DNA of 64,000 nucleotides, from positions 47,133,812-47,197,811 of the forward strand of contig CM034239.1 in NCBI GenBank assembly GCA_019916065.1, read 5' to 3'. Shown here piece by piece: positions 1 through 10,536 of this stretch (its first letter is position 1; each line of letters begins with the position of its first letter). The notes under the pieces were generated by a model. That model had not been told where the DNA came from. It saw only the letters and a list, made by a program, of their open reading frames with translations, and ran no database searches. The position numbers were made by a program, and so were the translations under genes. Source of the stretch: Vitellaria paradoxa. Taxonomy: Eukaryota; Streptophyta; Magnoliopsida; Ericales; Sapotaceae.

Positions 1-10
1 TTTGTTGGAC

Positions 11-15
11 TTCCA
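11..15. repeat. Left target-site duplication of the Copia element
   Basis: The 5 bp ttcca just before the 5' LTR corresponds to tccca at 5346-5350 just after the 3' LTR (one mismatch). The uninterrupted paralogous sequence gttggactcccagatgg at 47594-47610 confirms the boundary. Confidence 0.75.
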
Positions 16-367
16 TCTTGGAGCTCAAACAAATATGATGATCACCAACTACTGCAAGTGGATGAAACAACCAACAGCACTACAAGAAAACCACCTTGTG
101 TGCCTGATTCAGTTTGTTAGTTATATTAGTTAGTTAGTTATACTGTCATTCAGTTAGTTAGTCATATTGTTAGCCTTATGTAAAGTCAGCTAGCAGTAAT
201 CATGTGAAGTTAGCTGCCAAAATTGTTTGTATATATATATCCTTTGTAAGAACACCAGATGACAGACATCTACTCTTCAATTAATCCATTTTCACTCTTT
301 CTTTCTATCACCATTTTCTATCCCAGCAATTCTTTTCAAATGCCAATCATAACTTCAGAATTTATCA
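16..367 (+). repeat. Copia 5' LTR
   Basis: Direct repeat of 4993-5345. It starts tcttggagctc (an expected TG start appears as TC in both copies) and ends in CA. It holds runs of the tetramer gtta/agtt around 115-160 and a TATA-like tatatatatat at about 229-239 that may drive transcription. Confidence 0.93.
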
Positions 368-379
368 TGGTATCAGAGC
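368..379 (+). other. Copia primer binding site
   Basis: TGGTATCAGAGC follows the LTR end with no gap. This is the usual plant Copia primer site, complementary to the 3' end of initiator tRNA-Met (family knowledge). Confidence 0.93.
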
Positions 380-536
380 TTAAACTTCTATTGTTGTGTC
401 AATCGCATGCCATTTGAATTGTCTAAAGCATCAAGATTGTATCAGGTCTGATCTAATTCATTGATTTTGGGTGAGATATGGATATTTTTCTTTCCATTTT
501 CTTAGCAATTCAGTGGATTTTCCTTTTCACTCGAAA

Positions 537-1461
537 ATGTATACTATTGAAACTTCTGTTGAAAATTCATCTTCCTCTGCTGTGAATCCATCTTTGGATC
601 CAACTAATCTATATTTCATGAATGTAAATGACAACCCTGGGATTCCTATTTACTCAGAAATTCTGACTGGAGATAACTATGTTTCTTGGAGTAGAACAAT
701 ATTAATGGCCCTTAGTGTTAAGAACAAGGTAGCATTTGTAGATGGATCAATTTTACCTCCTTGAGATAGCACTAGTAGGCTGTATATTTTTTTGGTATCA
801 CTGCAATAATCTTGTTCTTTCATGGCTATGGAATTCTATAAAAAACGAGATTAAAACTAGCTTGATGTATGCCAATTTAGCTTATCAAGTTTGGAATGAA
901 TTGAAACACAAATATATGAGGAGTGATAGACCTAGAGTATTTCAATTGGAAAAAGCTTTAAGCTCTAGTTCACAAAGAAATCAGTCCATTACAGCATATT
1001 TTACAAAATTCAAGTCACTTTGGGATGAGTACACAAGTTTTTGCCTATTTCCTGTTTGTTCTTGTGGAGCAATGAAGAATTGTACATATGAAATTCTGAA
1101 GACTTTACAAGATAGACAGCAAAATGATTATGTGATCAAATTTTTAATTGGACTGAATGATTCATATTCTTCTATTAGAAGTCATCTACTTCTGTCAGTT
1201 CCTTTACCTGTTATGAGTAGAATTTTTGCTCTGCTACTTCAAAAGGAAAGCCAAAGACAATTACACAATGATTTTATTGGGAACATAAACTCTATGGCCC
1301 TCGCAAGTAAGGCTAATTTCAAGAGCCATATAAAAGGAAGGGAAAGACCAAAATGCTCTCATTGTGGTTACTCGGGGCATACAGTAGAAAGTTGTTATAA
1401 ATTGATTGGATATCCACATAGATATAAAACAAATAAAGGGGAGAAGAATGCAGTTACTTAG
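537..1461 (+). pseudogene. Copia gag (capsid/nucleocapsid), disrupted
   Basis: Gag packages the element RNA into virus-like particles. The reading starts at ATG 537 (MYTIETSVE), passes a typical Copia gag N-terminal region (YVSWSRTILMAL) and meets TGA at 762-764. It resumes in another frame from about 820 with KTSLMYANLAYQVWNELK and the UBN2-type gag core (FTKFKSLWDEY, FLIGLNDSYSSIRS). A CCHC zinc knuckle CSHCGYSGHTVESC (C-X2-C-X4-H-X4-C) lies near 1353-1394. The stop and the frame change make it non-functional as one protein. Confidence 0.88.
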
Positions 1462-1476
1462 TCATTAGCCAATGCA

Positions 1477-2091
1477 ATGAATTCAACTATTAATGTGCCA
1501 AACAATGCGGTTAACAATAATGGTAATCAGAATTTTACTCCTGAACAGTATCAGAAATTGTTGGCTCTTATCCAATGTCAAGAATCAGTTAATAATCTTG
1601 GTGTTGCAGATAAAGCCTTACCAACTGTTGCAACTGCACTATCTGGTATTGTTGATTCTCATTCTTTTCATTTGCCTCACACAACAAATGCCTTATCAAC
1701 TTCTTTTGATAGACCTTTTATTGCATTTCCTAAAACTAAACCCACCAAAACCTCCTGGATTATAGACACTGGACCTATAGATCATATGGTTTGTGATGTG
1801 TTATTTTTAGAAAATCCAATTCCTCAATTCAATGTTTCTGTTAAACTACCTAATGGACATTTAGCAGCAGTCACACACATTGGGAACATTTCCTTAAGCA
1901 CCTCTTTAGTGTTGACTAATGTTTTGTGTGTTCCTTCTTTTGGCTTCAATCTTATATCTGTAACTAAGCTCACTTCTTCTAATTCTTGTCGTCTTCTCTT
2001 TTTACCTACCTGTTGTTTTATACAGGACCTTGCTTCATGGAAGATGATTGGAAAGGGTAAGGTTAAAGATAGACTCTATCATATCATATGA
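1477..2091 (+). pseudogene. Copia aspartic protease region
   Basis: The polyprotein-cleaving protease follows gag after an in-frame TAG at 1459-1461. The active site is WIIDTGPIDHM at about 1756-1788, where the family normally has WIIDSGASDHM; the catalytic Asp and the D-T/S-G triplet remain. The following segment VLTNVLCVPSFGFNLISV is the typical gag-pre-integrase leader. The stretch ends in a TGA at 2089-2091 before the integrase zinc finger. Confidence 0.82.
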
Positions 2092-2171
2092 CTAATAGTA
2101 CTTCTTCAAGTTCTTTTTGTAACAATTCAAGTCTTTGCAATAGTTCTGTGACAGAACATTATAAAAAACAT

Positions 2172-3057
2172 TGATCTGTGGCATTTTAGACTTGGGCATT
2201 TGTCTCCGGGTAGAATGTATCTTATTTAGAGACATAATTCCTATGTTACTTCTGATTTTAATCATGTTTGTGATGGTTGCCTTTTAGCAAAACAACACAA
2301 ATTGCCTTTTTCTGTCAGTTCTTCCAAATCCAATAAAGCCTTTGAACTTGTTCATTGTGATATTTGGGGTCCTTTTGCTATAATGTCTGTTGAAGGTTAT
2401 AAATACTTTCTCACCATTGTAGATGATTATATTAGAAGTACTTGGGTATATCTGATGAAATTCAAATCTGAAGTGTCTACTATTTTGGTCTCTCTCTAAT
2501 TTGATTAAGACACAATTTCAAACTTCTATCAAAGGATTGCGGTTTGATAATGGAACTGAATTCTATTTTCCATTTTCTTACTCAAGTAAAGGGATTATTC
2601 ATTATACTTCTTGTGTTGAAACTCCTCAACAAAATGGAGTTGTTGAGAGGAAACATCAACGTCTCCTCAATATGGCTAGAGCTCTTAGATTTCAATCTAA
2701 TATTCCCATAGAATATTGGAGTGATTGCATTCTCACTGCCACTTACATTATAAACAGAATTCCTTCACCTTTTCTAGGGAACAGGTCTCCTTTTGAACAC
2801 TTGTTTTCTTTTCCTCCTTCTTATAAACATCTAAAAGTTTTTGGTTGCCTCTGTTATGCTTCCACTTTATCTACTCATAGAAATAAATTTGATCCTAGAG
2901 TTAGAAAGTGTGCATTCCTTGGTTTTCCTTTTGGTACCAAGCAATATAAACTCCTTGATCTAAACACTTTACAGGTCTTTACCTCAAGAAATGTCATTTT
3001 TCATGAATCTATTTTTCTTTTTGCTAATGATTCAACTCAAAATACTCATCCAGGATG
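2172..3057 (+). pseudogene. Copia integrase
   Basis: Integrase inserts element cDNA into the genome. The N-terminal HHCC zinc finger shows as LWHFRLGH followed by CDGCLLAKQ. The catalytic core has Asp in HCDIWGP (about 2356), Asp in LRFDNGTEF (about 2539) and Glu in VVERKHQ (about 2641), so the D-D-E triad is visible. The reading is broken by TAG near 2227 and a frameshift near 2498. The C-terminal part includes VFGCLCYAS and [14 protein letters not shown], both standard for Copia. Confidence 0.88.
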
Positions 3058-3519
3058 ATTTTGTCATTTTTCCTCAATATCACTCTTGGAACTCAAAATC
3101 AGACTCCAATTCTGGATATGCTTCTTTTAATATTTCTACTCCTATTGATCATGCAATTGTTTATGGCTTTCCTATTAATCATACACATTCTAGCTATGAT
3201 CATTCCAATGCTATTGGTTCCACTACTTCTACTTCTAATTCAAATCTTGATCTTCTTTTCGTAGTCAATGATTATTCTACTCTTGATCAGTCTAATGAGC
3301 CTAAAAAATCTTCAAGAGTTAAGCATCTTCCCAAGTACTTGGCTGATTATCAATGTAATCAAATAGCATCTTTACCTCTCATCTCTTCATCTGACATTAA
3401 TGCAGCAACAGGTAGTTCTCGCTATCCCATTTCTCATTATCTCTCATACAAGAATTTGTCTTCTTCATATGTTACTTTTATTGCTGCTATCTCTTCTATT
3501 TTTGAACCAAAGTCTTTTC

Positions 3520-4335
3520 ATCAAGCTGTTAAAATTCCCCATTGGAGAGATGCTATGACAGCAGAAATTAAGGCTTTAGAGGCTAACCACACTTGGGAGG
3601 TTACTGATTTACCTTCTGATAAGAAAGCCATTGGCTGTAAATGGGTGTTTAAGGTCGAATATAATGCTGATGGTAGTGTGGAAAGATATAAAGCAAGACT
3701 TGTTGCAAAAAGGTACACTCAATAGGAAGGCTTGGACTACTTGGATACATTCTTACCTGTTGCTAAGCTTACCTCGGTTAAGGTTTTATTAGCAGTAACA
3801 GCTGTCAAACAATGGCATTTACATCAATTAGATGTAAATAATGCTTTTCTTCATGATGATTTGCATGAAGAGGTTTATATGGAAATTCCCCCTGATTTTC
3901 AACAACCAGGAAGTCGCAAAGTTTGCAAATTGGTCAAGTCCTTATATGGACTCAAACAACCCTCCAGATAGTAGTTTGTAAAGTTGTCTTCTTCTTTGAT
4001 TGATTATGGTTTTGCACAAGCTGTTTCAGATCCTACCATGTTTACTAGAAGCACATCCACTTCTTTCGTGGTTTTACTAATCTATGTGGATGACATTATA
4101 CTTGCTAGTGATAACTTGTCTGAAATTCAAGCCCTTAAAAATTTCTTGCATCAGAAATTTACAATTAAAGACCTTGGGTAGCTTAAATATATTTTAGGCC
4201 TTGAAGTTGCTAGATCCCAAAAAGGCATCTTTGTTTGTCAAAGAAAATATGCCTTAGACATATTGAATGACACAGTTTTCCTGGGGTGTAAACCTATTTC
4301 AGTCCCTATCAGTCCAATGTTAAATTCTCTGTTAC
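3520..4335 (+). pseudogene. Copia reverse transcriptase
   Basis: RNA-dependent DNA polymerase. Visible motifs are [49 protein letters not shown] and the catalytic YVDD in LLIYVDDIILAS (about 4079-4114). In-frame TAG codons lie at 3723, 3969, 3972 and 4179, exactly where the family has Gln or Trp (YTQ-Q-EGLDY, SR-QW-F, DLG-Q-LKY). These fit C-to-T or G-to-A transitions. The gene is dead, but its layout is intact. Confidence 0.9.
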
Positions 4336-4363
4336 TGTTGATGATCCATATGCCTACAGAAGG

Positions 4364-4984
4364 TTGATTGGCAGGTTGCTTTATCTTACTATCACTAGAC
4401 CTGATATCTCATATTGTGTTCATATTCTTAGTCAATTTCTTTCCAAACCTGCTTTCATTCATCTTCAAGCAGCACAAAGAATTCTTAGATACATCAAAAG
4501 GATAGTTGGTCAAGGGCTGTTTTTCTTTGCTTCTTCTCCTTTACAACTTAAAGGATATAGTGACAGTGATTAGGCAGGTTGTATTGATACCAGGCAATCT
4601 ATCACAAGTTATTGCATTTTTCTTGGTGATTCATTGATCTCTTATGGTCAATCGATCATCTACAGAGGCAGAGTATAGAGCATTGGCTTATACAGCTCGT
4701 GAAATCCAATGGTTATTGTTCTTGTTAAAGGATCTACACATTACTCATTCTCTACCAGCCTTATTATTTACTGATAGCAAATCCGCTTTGGCTCTAGCCT
4801 AAAATCCTGTTCAACATGAAAGGACGAAGCATGTGGAGATTGATTGTTATTTTGTTAGAGAGAAGTTGCATGCTAGGGTTATGAAGCTACTCTATGTTTC
4901 TTCCAATTTTCAACTTACAAATGTTGTTACAAAGCCTCTATTCTCTGATTGCTTCCGTTTCATCATTGGCAAGCTTGGCATTTT
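4364..4984 (+). pseudogene. Copia RNase H
   Basis: RNase H removes the RNA strand during reverse transcription. The connection RLLYLTITRPDISYCVHILSQF precedes it. YSDSD is followed by TAG (4571-4573) where the family has Trp (SDADWAG). EAEYRALAYT near 4671 and FTDSKSALALA near 4770 supply catalytic residues; another stop, TAA, is at 4800-4802. The C-terminal HERTKHVEIDCYFVREKL is typical. Confidence 0.86.
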
Positions 4985-4992
4985 GTGGGGGG
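4985..4992 (+). other. Copia polypurine tract
   Basis: gtgggggg ends where the 3' LTR begins. It is the expected plus-strand primer, interrupted by a single T. Confidence 0.7.
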
Positions 4993-5345
4993 TCTTAGAG
5001 CTCAAACAAATATGATGATCACCAACTACTGCAAGTGGATGAAACAACCAATAGTACTACAAGAAAACCACCTTGAGTGCTTGATTAAGTTAGTTAGTTA
5101 TATCAGTTAGTTAGTTATACAGTCATTCAGTTAGTTAGTCATATTGTTAGCCTTATGTAAAGTCAGTTGGCGGCAATCACGTGAAGTTAGTTGCCAAAAT
5201 TGTTTGTATATATATATCCTTTGTAAGAACATCAAATGACAAACATCTACTCTTCAATTAATCCACTCTTCACTCTTTCTTTCTATCATCATTTTCTCTC
5301 CCAGCAATTCTTTTCAAATGCCAATCATAACTTCAGAATTTGTCA
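4993..5345 (+). repeat. Copia 3' LTR
   Basis: Direct repeat of 16-367 with about 22 substitutions and one indel by eye. It ends in CA, followed by the target duplication tccca at 5346-5350. Confidence 0.93.
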
Positions 5346-5350
5346 TCCCA

Positions 5351-6839
5351 GATGCATGAGTATTGAGCCCTTATATATAAAATATTTTTATTGAAAATTA
5401 TGGTATGATGACGAGAAAATTCAGAAAAGGTGCTTGCTTGGTTGACAAGCGCCGTGCGCACGTTTTGGTGTAATTAATTAAGGGTAACGGTAGTATTCAA
5501 TGTAACAAAGGAAAATGATCAGAATCCGCCAACCCACCATTCTTGAGCTATGATTGGCTATAGGCTTAGAAAAATGGAAAAGAGAACTGATAGAGCAGTG
5601 AAAATGAGAAAATTTGTATGAAAAAGAATTTAATATTATCTTTGTTTGGTTTCGTAATAATAGTGAAGAAAGAAATGAGGAAAAAAGTTCCTTTTGTTTG
5701 ATCACAAAAAGAAAAAAAAATGATAAGTTAAGAAATTAATATGGTAAGCAAATAAAAAAATATAGACCAAACGAGAAGAAAATAGGAAGAAAAGTCAAAT
5801 TTGTCTTCACATTTTTTTCTGTTTCTTTTTTTTTTTTTCCTTCTACTAAAGATGCGTTTGGCGCCGCAAAAAATGGTAAAAAAATTCTAAAAACCTCTAA
5901 AACTTGCTAACATATTTTATACTTTACAAATCACAATAATTTTTTACAATCCCCAATAACAATTTTACAAATCCCAATAACTTTTCCACAAATCTCAAAA
6001 AATTTTTAACAACTTTCCAAAAATATGACCAAAATCTGTCGAAACAGATCTCTAAAATTCATCAGAATGGTTTCTCTCTTGAATATTTTAACACAAAAGT
6101 CGAGAAGTTCAACAACTTCTAAAAGAGTTTTGATATAAATTCATCGGAACGGAGCCAAAAAATCATCCGAATGGTTTTTCTCTCTAACATGCTAACGCAA
6201 AAGTCAAAAAGTTACACTATACATATCTGAAAAATATAATTTGGTAATTGGACAAATATTACCCAAATTACATTTTTCGTTATTTTTTAATGCTTCAAAT
6301 GCACCCTAAATTATCAAACCAATCAAAGAGAAGAAAAAATTTTAAAATTTTCAAGATCTCTCTTCCTCTTTTGTTCTGCCCTAACCAAATAGAATATGAA
6401 AAAATGATGGCTAGAAATAATTGGATTAGAGATGGCCTGTTATCACGAGAAAGTTAGATTACGGGATTCATGTTAAAACTAGAAAAAAAATTAATATGCT
6501 AATCTTGTAATAACAACCATTACCTTCCTTGGACTTCTAAGATTTGAATGCTCCATCATTTTATATCACCATATATAGTCACAGTTGATTATGAAAATTA
6601 GATTATTGATTGATTTAATAATTGTTACTATTAAATATGATCAAATAAATATTTTATTCTAATTTTATTTCATTCTCTGTTGAATATGGAAAATTATAAT
6701 TTTATTTTATTATCAAAGAATTTTTCTTTATATCTATCAAGCTTTTTTTTTTTTTCCTTTTTTTGCAATTTTTAATCATTTTAAAAATTTTGTTGATTTG
6801 TTTTTTAATGTGAATAATACGCTTAAGACAATACAAGCA
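5351..6839. repeat. UGT-unit module M, copy 1
   Basis: Non-coding block of the tandem UGT unit. Landmarks are gatgcatgagtattgagccc (5350-), the gtaacggtagtattcaatg stretch (5483-), a poly-T/ttcttctcta stretch, and the end just before the AAT repeat. Three further copies lie at 29030, 40796 and 47576. This copy carries a MITE (5850-6306). No gene is seen in it. Confidence 0.85.
5850..6306. mobile_element. Tourist-like MITE, family A, copy 1
   Basis: About 457 bp insertion with ends agatgcgtttggcg and caaatgcaccc, flanked by TAA on both sides (5847-5849, 6307-6309). The paralogous modules at 29526-29536 and 41353-41362 read straight through (ctactaaattat). TAA duplications and GGGTGYRTTTGG-like ends suit PIF/Harbinger MITEs. 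Confidence 0.82.
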
Positions 6840-6840
6840 C

Positions 6841-6884
<44 letters not shown>
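6840..6884. repeat. (AAT)n microsatellite
   Basis: About 15 ATA/AAT units. A homologous repeat sits at the same place in the duplicated unit at 48341-48379. The reverse strand reads as a poly-isoleucine or poly-leucine frame that is not a gene. Confidence 0.97.
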
Positions 6885-6886
<2 letters not shown>

Positions 6887-7178
6887 ATGTCTTTTGTGAC
6901 AAAAAAAAAAAAAAAACAAAAGATTACCAAAAGTATTAGCTAAAAAGCCAAAGCCTCTTGTTGCTAAAAAGAAGCATATATAAACTTCTTGATGGTTTTT
7001 AGAGAGAGAGATGATGATCCATAGTGAGCAAACTTCAATCGTGTAATGTCTATAGCATTTATAGGTGTAATGGGGGAGAGTTTCCGGGGAGAGAGAGTAT
7101 GTTTTGATAATGTAATGAGCAAACTTGAATTGTGTAAATGTCTTTGACATTTATAGGTGTAAAATTACTTATGTATTA

Positions 7179-7491
7179 GGTGGCATTTAATTTATTTTAT
7201 ATTATATATTTTTATTTTATGTATTAAAAATTTTAAAACGAGAAAATAGAAAATATTTTATTTTTCTTATTTTGAAAATTTCTTTATTTTTTATTAAAAA
7301 TTCTTGAAACGACTTTTTATCATTTTTTATTTTATGTATAAACTCATTTTCTATTTTCGAAAATAAATTTTAAAAATACAAATAACCAAATTAGTTTTAA
7401 ACTATTTTTCTTATTTTTAAAAATATAAAATAAAAAATGAGTTTAAAACAAAAAATAGAAACTAAAAATAAAAAATAAATCAAATGACACC
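7179..7491. mobile_element. MITE family B, copy 1
   Basis: About 313 bp, very AT-rich, ends ggtggcatttaa and caaatgacacc (inverted), flanked by TTA at 7176-7178 and 7492-7494. Related to 9848-10166. The 3 bp TWA duplication suggests PIF/Harbinger origin. Confidence 0.78.
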
Positions 7492-7673
7492 TTATATTCT
7501 AATGTGTTAGGAAATCATTTCCCTTTCCATATGCCACAAGTGCCCCAAGTCGTAATAAGTAAACAGTTACACATCGAATTACAGTTAGTGGGACATTTAA
7601 TTGTGACATGTGACCCGAAAATTGATAAAGAAGTGATCATTAAGCTAATTACCTTTCCTAAAGTTGTACTTTA

Positions 7674-8489
7674 GGGTACTCAAATGTGGATTTGTTGGGG
7701 TCTTGAAGTTGATTTTAAAATTTAGGCCCCTAAAATTAAATTGCACTCGTTTAATAATTATGAAGTTGATCTGACTGTGTAATTAAAAAAAATAATAATT
7801 TTTAGGATTTCAAGGGTAAATCAATAAATAACTCATACATAAAAAAAAAAAGACTATTCATGATCAAATACAGCATGCCGTCCCTTATGGCGGAAAAAGA
7901 AAACGCAACAACAAAAAAAGACTGCCGTAGTCGCCGGCGTCGAAAAGAGAGAACCAGACAAAAAAAGGCACTGCTCGTGGTCGCACCGTTGTTCTCTTCG
8001 TCTGAAATGATGGTCCACGCTGAAGAAGGAAAGGCATTCATATGCATTCTAACTAATTATCCACATTACTAAAACAGACCAGAAAAGAGTGAAACTCTAA
8101 AGATCAGCAGATTTTTTTCATTTTTCATGTAATACTCCTTGTTCAAATAGAGATGCAACCTTCCAAATCAGAATCAAAACCATTCAAAGTAACCCCTATT
8201 CTGGTCAGAGTATATCTTCAACTAAACCTACATGATTAAACACTATTGCCAAAACTATTTTCCTCTCATCTCTGTGAGTTCGGAAGGGCGGAGAAGAAAG
8301 AAGAAAAAAAAACGAGGAGAAGGAGACAGAGGAGGAACTTATGTACTGATTTACCCTTAAAATCCTAAAAGTTATTATTTTTAAATTGAATCGTCGGATA
8401 ACTCCAAAATTATTAAATAAATGAGATTTAATTTTAGGAGCTTGAATTTTAAAACCAATATCAGACCCCTAAATCTCCTCAAATGTACC
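7674..8489. mobile_element. Long-terminal-inverted-repeat element (MULE-like, possible Pack-MULE)
   Basis: 7674-7823 reappears in inverted, diverged form at 8341-8489: ggggtcttgaagttg..ttaaaatttaggcccctaaaattaaat against the complement of atttaattttaggagcttgaatttt..gacccctaaat. The arms are about 150 bp. The interior (7824-8340) is richer in GC and purines, with cgccggcgtcg near 7934, unlike the AT-rich surroundings. Long inverted repeats around a compositionally foreign centre are typical of Mutator-like elements that capture gene pieces. I do not recognise the centre as any gene, and no clean 9 bp target duplication was found. Confidence 0.6.
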
Positions 8490-8738
8490 TATCAAGTGAC
8501 TATCTAATTATGTGTTTCTAAATTAACTGGTAAATAATTTTTCTTTCTAATTGAAAACTCCCTTTAGCAACTACGGTTGGGATAATTATTTTGTAACAAA
8601 ATATTTTATCCCAATTAGATTTTGATTACTTATAATTATTATTGTGCCACGTGACAATAGTAATTTTTTTTTTTAATGTTTAACATACATAAATTATATT
8701 TTATGAACACCAACAAGCACAGATTGGTAGAAGGTAGT
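8490..8738. other. AT-rich intergenic DNA
   Basis: No gene, RNA or clear repeat seen. Confidence 0.6.
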
Positions 8739-9122
8739 TAGGAATGTAAACAGGTAAGGTACTCATCTAATTAGTCACTTCTATTATCAAATCCATTTAT
8801 TTTTTGTTTACTATTAGTTCGAGCAAGATACCAATTGATCTTGGCTTAAGAATTTCAAAAATTTTATTTTAGAGATAAAATCGTAAATATATATTTTATT
8901 TTATTAAACAGGTATTCTATGAGTATCGGGTATCCTATAAGTATAAATGAATATTGGGTATCGGATACCTTATAAATAAATCTCAAACCTGTTCTAAACC
9001 CATACGGATATTAAATTTTAATTTCAAACCCATTCCAATACTGTTAGAATAATTCCCAACGAGTTTTTGGTAAATTTGATTGGATCAATTACACTCGTAT
9101 ATTCATCTCATTGACATTCCTA
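8739..9122. mobile_element. Candidate hAT-like MITE
   Basis: Ends taggaatgtaaacagg and ctcattgacattccta are inverted repeats (about 13 of 16 matching). The interior gggtatcgg/ggtatcctataag pattern resembles common plant non-autonomous elements. No matching target duplication is visible. Confidence 0.55.
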
Positions 9123-9739
9123 AAGACGATCCTAGTATTAGGGATGCAGATGGTGTCATTCGACATATCAAAACCGAATCCGAAATGTAAATCATCGGTT
9201 TCAATGATTTTGACACTGGAATTATCATGTCGTTCAATTAATGAAAATGGACAAAATTTAATTACTAATTTTAATTTATTTTAATTTAATTTAACATCAT
9301 TCAAAATTTTATTTTAAATTTAACTAAAAAGTTCAATTAAAATTTGATTATAAATGCATAAATTAAATCTTACAAGTAAAAATAGAAAAAATCAAAATAA
9401 AATTAATATACAATTTAAGAATATTGAGTGTAATTTATTCGGAAAAAAAAAAAAAGACACCTTCCACATGGACATATACAAAAGGGCCTCAACTTCTAAC
9501 ATATTAAAGAATTAATTGCAAAGTGAGATAAGTGAGAGAAGTCAGAAACACATTCTAACTAAGTTAGCGTTTAGAGTTCTAAAAATGTTGAAGAAAAAGT
9601 CAAAAGTCAATATAAAAAGTAACACGTGACGAAATTTGATTGCAAGAAGATTAAGAATTTTTAAATATTTTGCAATTTTTCAAAAAAAAAAAATTAGACT
9701 ATCAAAGTTATCTCAATAATAGAAAATAAGTAAAAATAT

Positions 9740-10250
9740 TAATTAACTTGGAATATGTTTTTATGGGATTAACAGCAAATAATAAAACGCAGACAAAAAA
9801 TGAAAATCGTAGAAGCATATCCAATCAAATTGAACTGAAAAATTTTAGATATCATTTGGTTTATTTTCTGTTTTTATTTCTTATTTTCTGTTTTGAGTTT
9901 ATTTTTCATTTTGTACTTTTAAAAATAAGAAAAATAACTCAATACTCATTTGATTACTTGTTTTTTCAAAATTTGTTTTCGAAAATAGAAATGAGTTTAC
10001 ATATGAAATGAAAAATGACAAAAAGTCATTTTAAAAGTTTAAACAAAAGACGAGAAATTTCAAAATAAGAAAAACAGAATATTTTCTTTTTCTTTATTTT
10101 AAGATTTTTAACGCATAAAACAAAAGTAAAAAAAATAAAAAATAGAAAAATAATCCAAATACCACCTTAGTTTTGTCAAGTGAAATTCATTTCCATGTAA
10201 CCATCACACTTGCATGGAATTATTACATATGCTGAAATTGATTTGTAACC
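9740..10250. repeat. B-type UGT 3' flank, copy 1
   Basis: ggaatatgtttttatgggatta..tcaagtgaaattcatttcc matches 38500-38718 and 48590-48991, where it lies directly downstream of B-type UGT pseudogenes. Here the UGT body is missing and only psi0 remains to the right. A MITE interrupts it at 9848-10166. Confidence 0.8.
9848..10166. mobile_element. MITE family B, copy 2
   Basis: About 319 bp, ends gatatcatttgg and ccaaataccacc, flanked by TTA (9845-9847, 10167-10169). Paralogous sequence aattttagttttgtc at about 38595 and 48876 shows the unoccupied site, so the boundaries are exact. Confidence 0.85.
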
Positions 10251-10536
10251 ATCAGATATCATACTTGAGGTAAATCATTTTCTAATTAATCCTCAACTAT
10301 TTCACTCAATTTGAAAATATTTCACTATTAGAATTGATTTCATTTTAAAATAAAGAATTAATTTGATTTAATTTGATAAATAAAATTTTGTATTTAGAAC
10401 ATATTTTGAATTTTTAAGAATTAAAGTGATTTAGTTTAAGTGAAATACTAAATTTGATCATGTTTATTCTCCATTTAGGACAAAATCTTTTATATTAACC
10501 TTTCTTACCCAAAATACTGAATCCGCGACTACTTGT
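10251..10536. other. AT-rich DNA between B flank and psi0
   Basis: No feature recognised. It replaces the deleted body of a B-type UGT. Confidence 0.5.

Larger units (their letters stand above)
16..5345 (+). mobile_element. Ty1/Copia LTR retrotransposon, complete but coding-defective
   Basis: About 5.3 kb element with two LTRs of about 352 bp, a primer binding site directly after the 5' LTR, a G-rich tract before the 3' LTR and a 5 bp target duplication. The order gag, protease, integrase, RT, RNase H (integrase before RT) defines Copia. Every coding part has stops or frameshifts, so it cannot act autonomously. The LTRs differ at about 22 sites plus one indel by eye, which suggests an insertion of moderate age. 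It sits inside module M of the UGT repeat unit. Confidence 0.95.

Noticed and set aside
16..25. Alternative LTR start for Copia at a TG dinucleotide
   Set aside because: Taking TG at 19 would break the match to the 3' LTR, the polypurine tract edge and the target duplication. TC at 16 and 4993 fits all three, so a shared T-G to T-C change is more likely.
6702..7150. Minus-strand open frames with poly-Ile or poly-Leu
   Set aside because: They are translations of the AAT microsatellite and flanking AT-rich DNA.
7860..8072. 70-codon frame rich in Arg/Lys on the plus strand
   Set aside because: It lies in the cargo of the inverted-repeat element, has no recognised motif and is equally open on the other strand; reported only as possible captured sequence.
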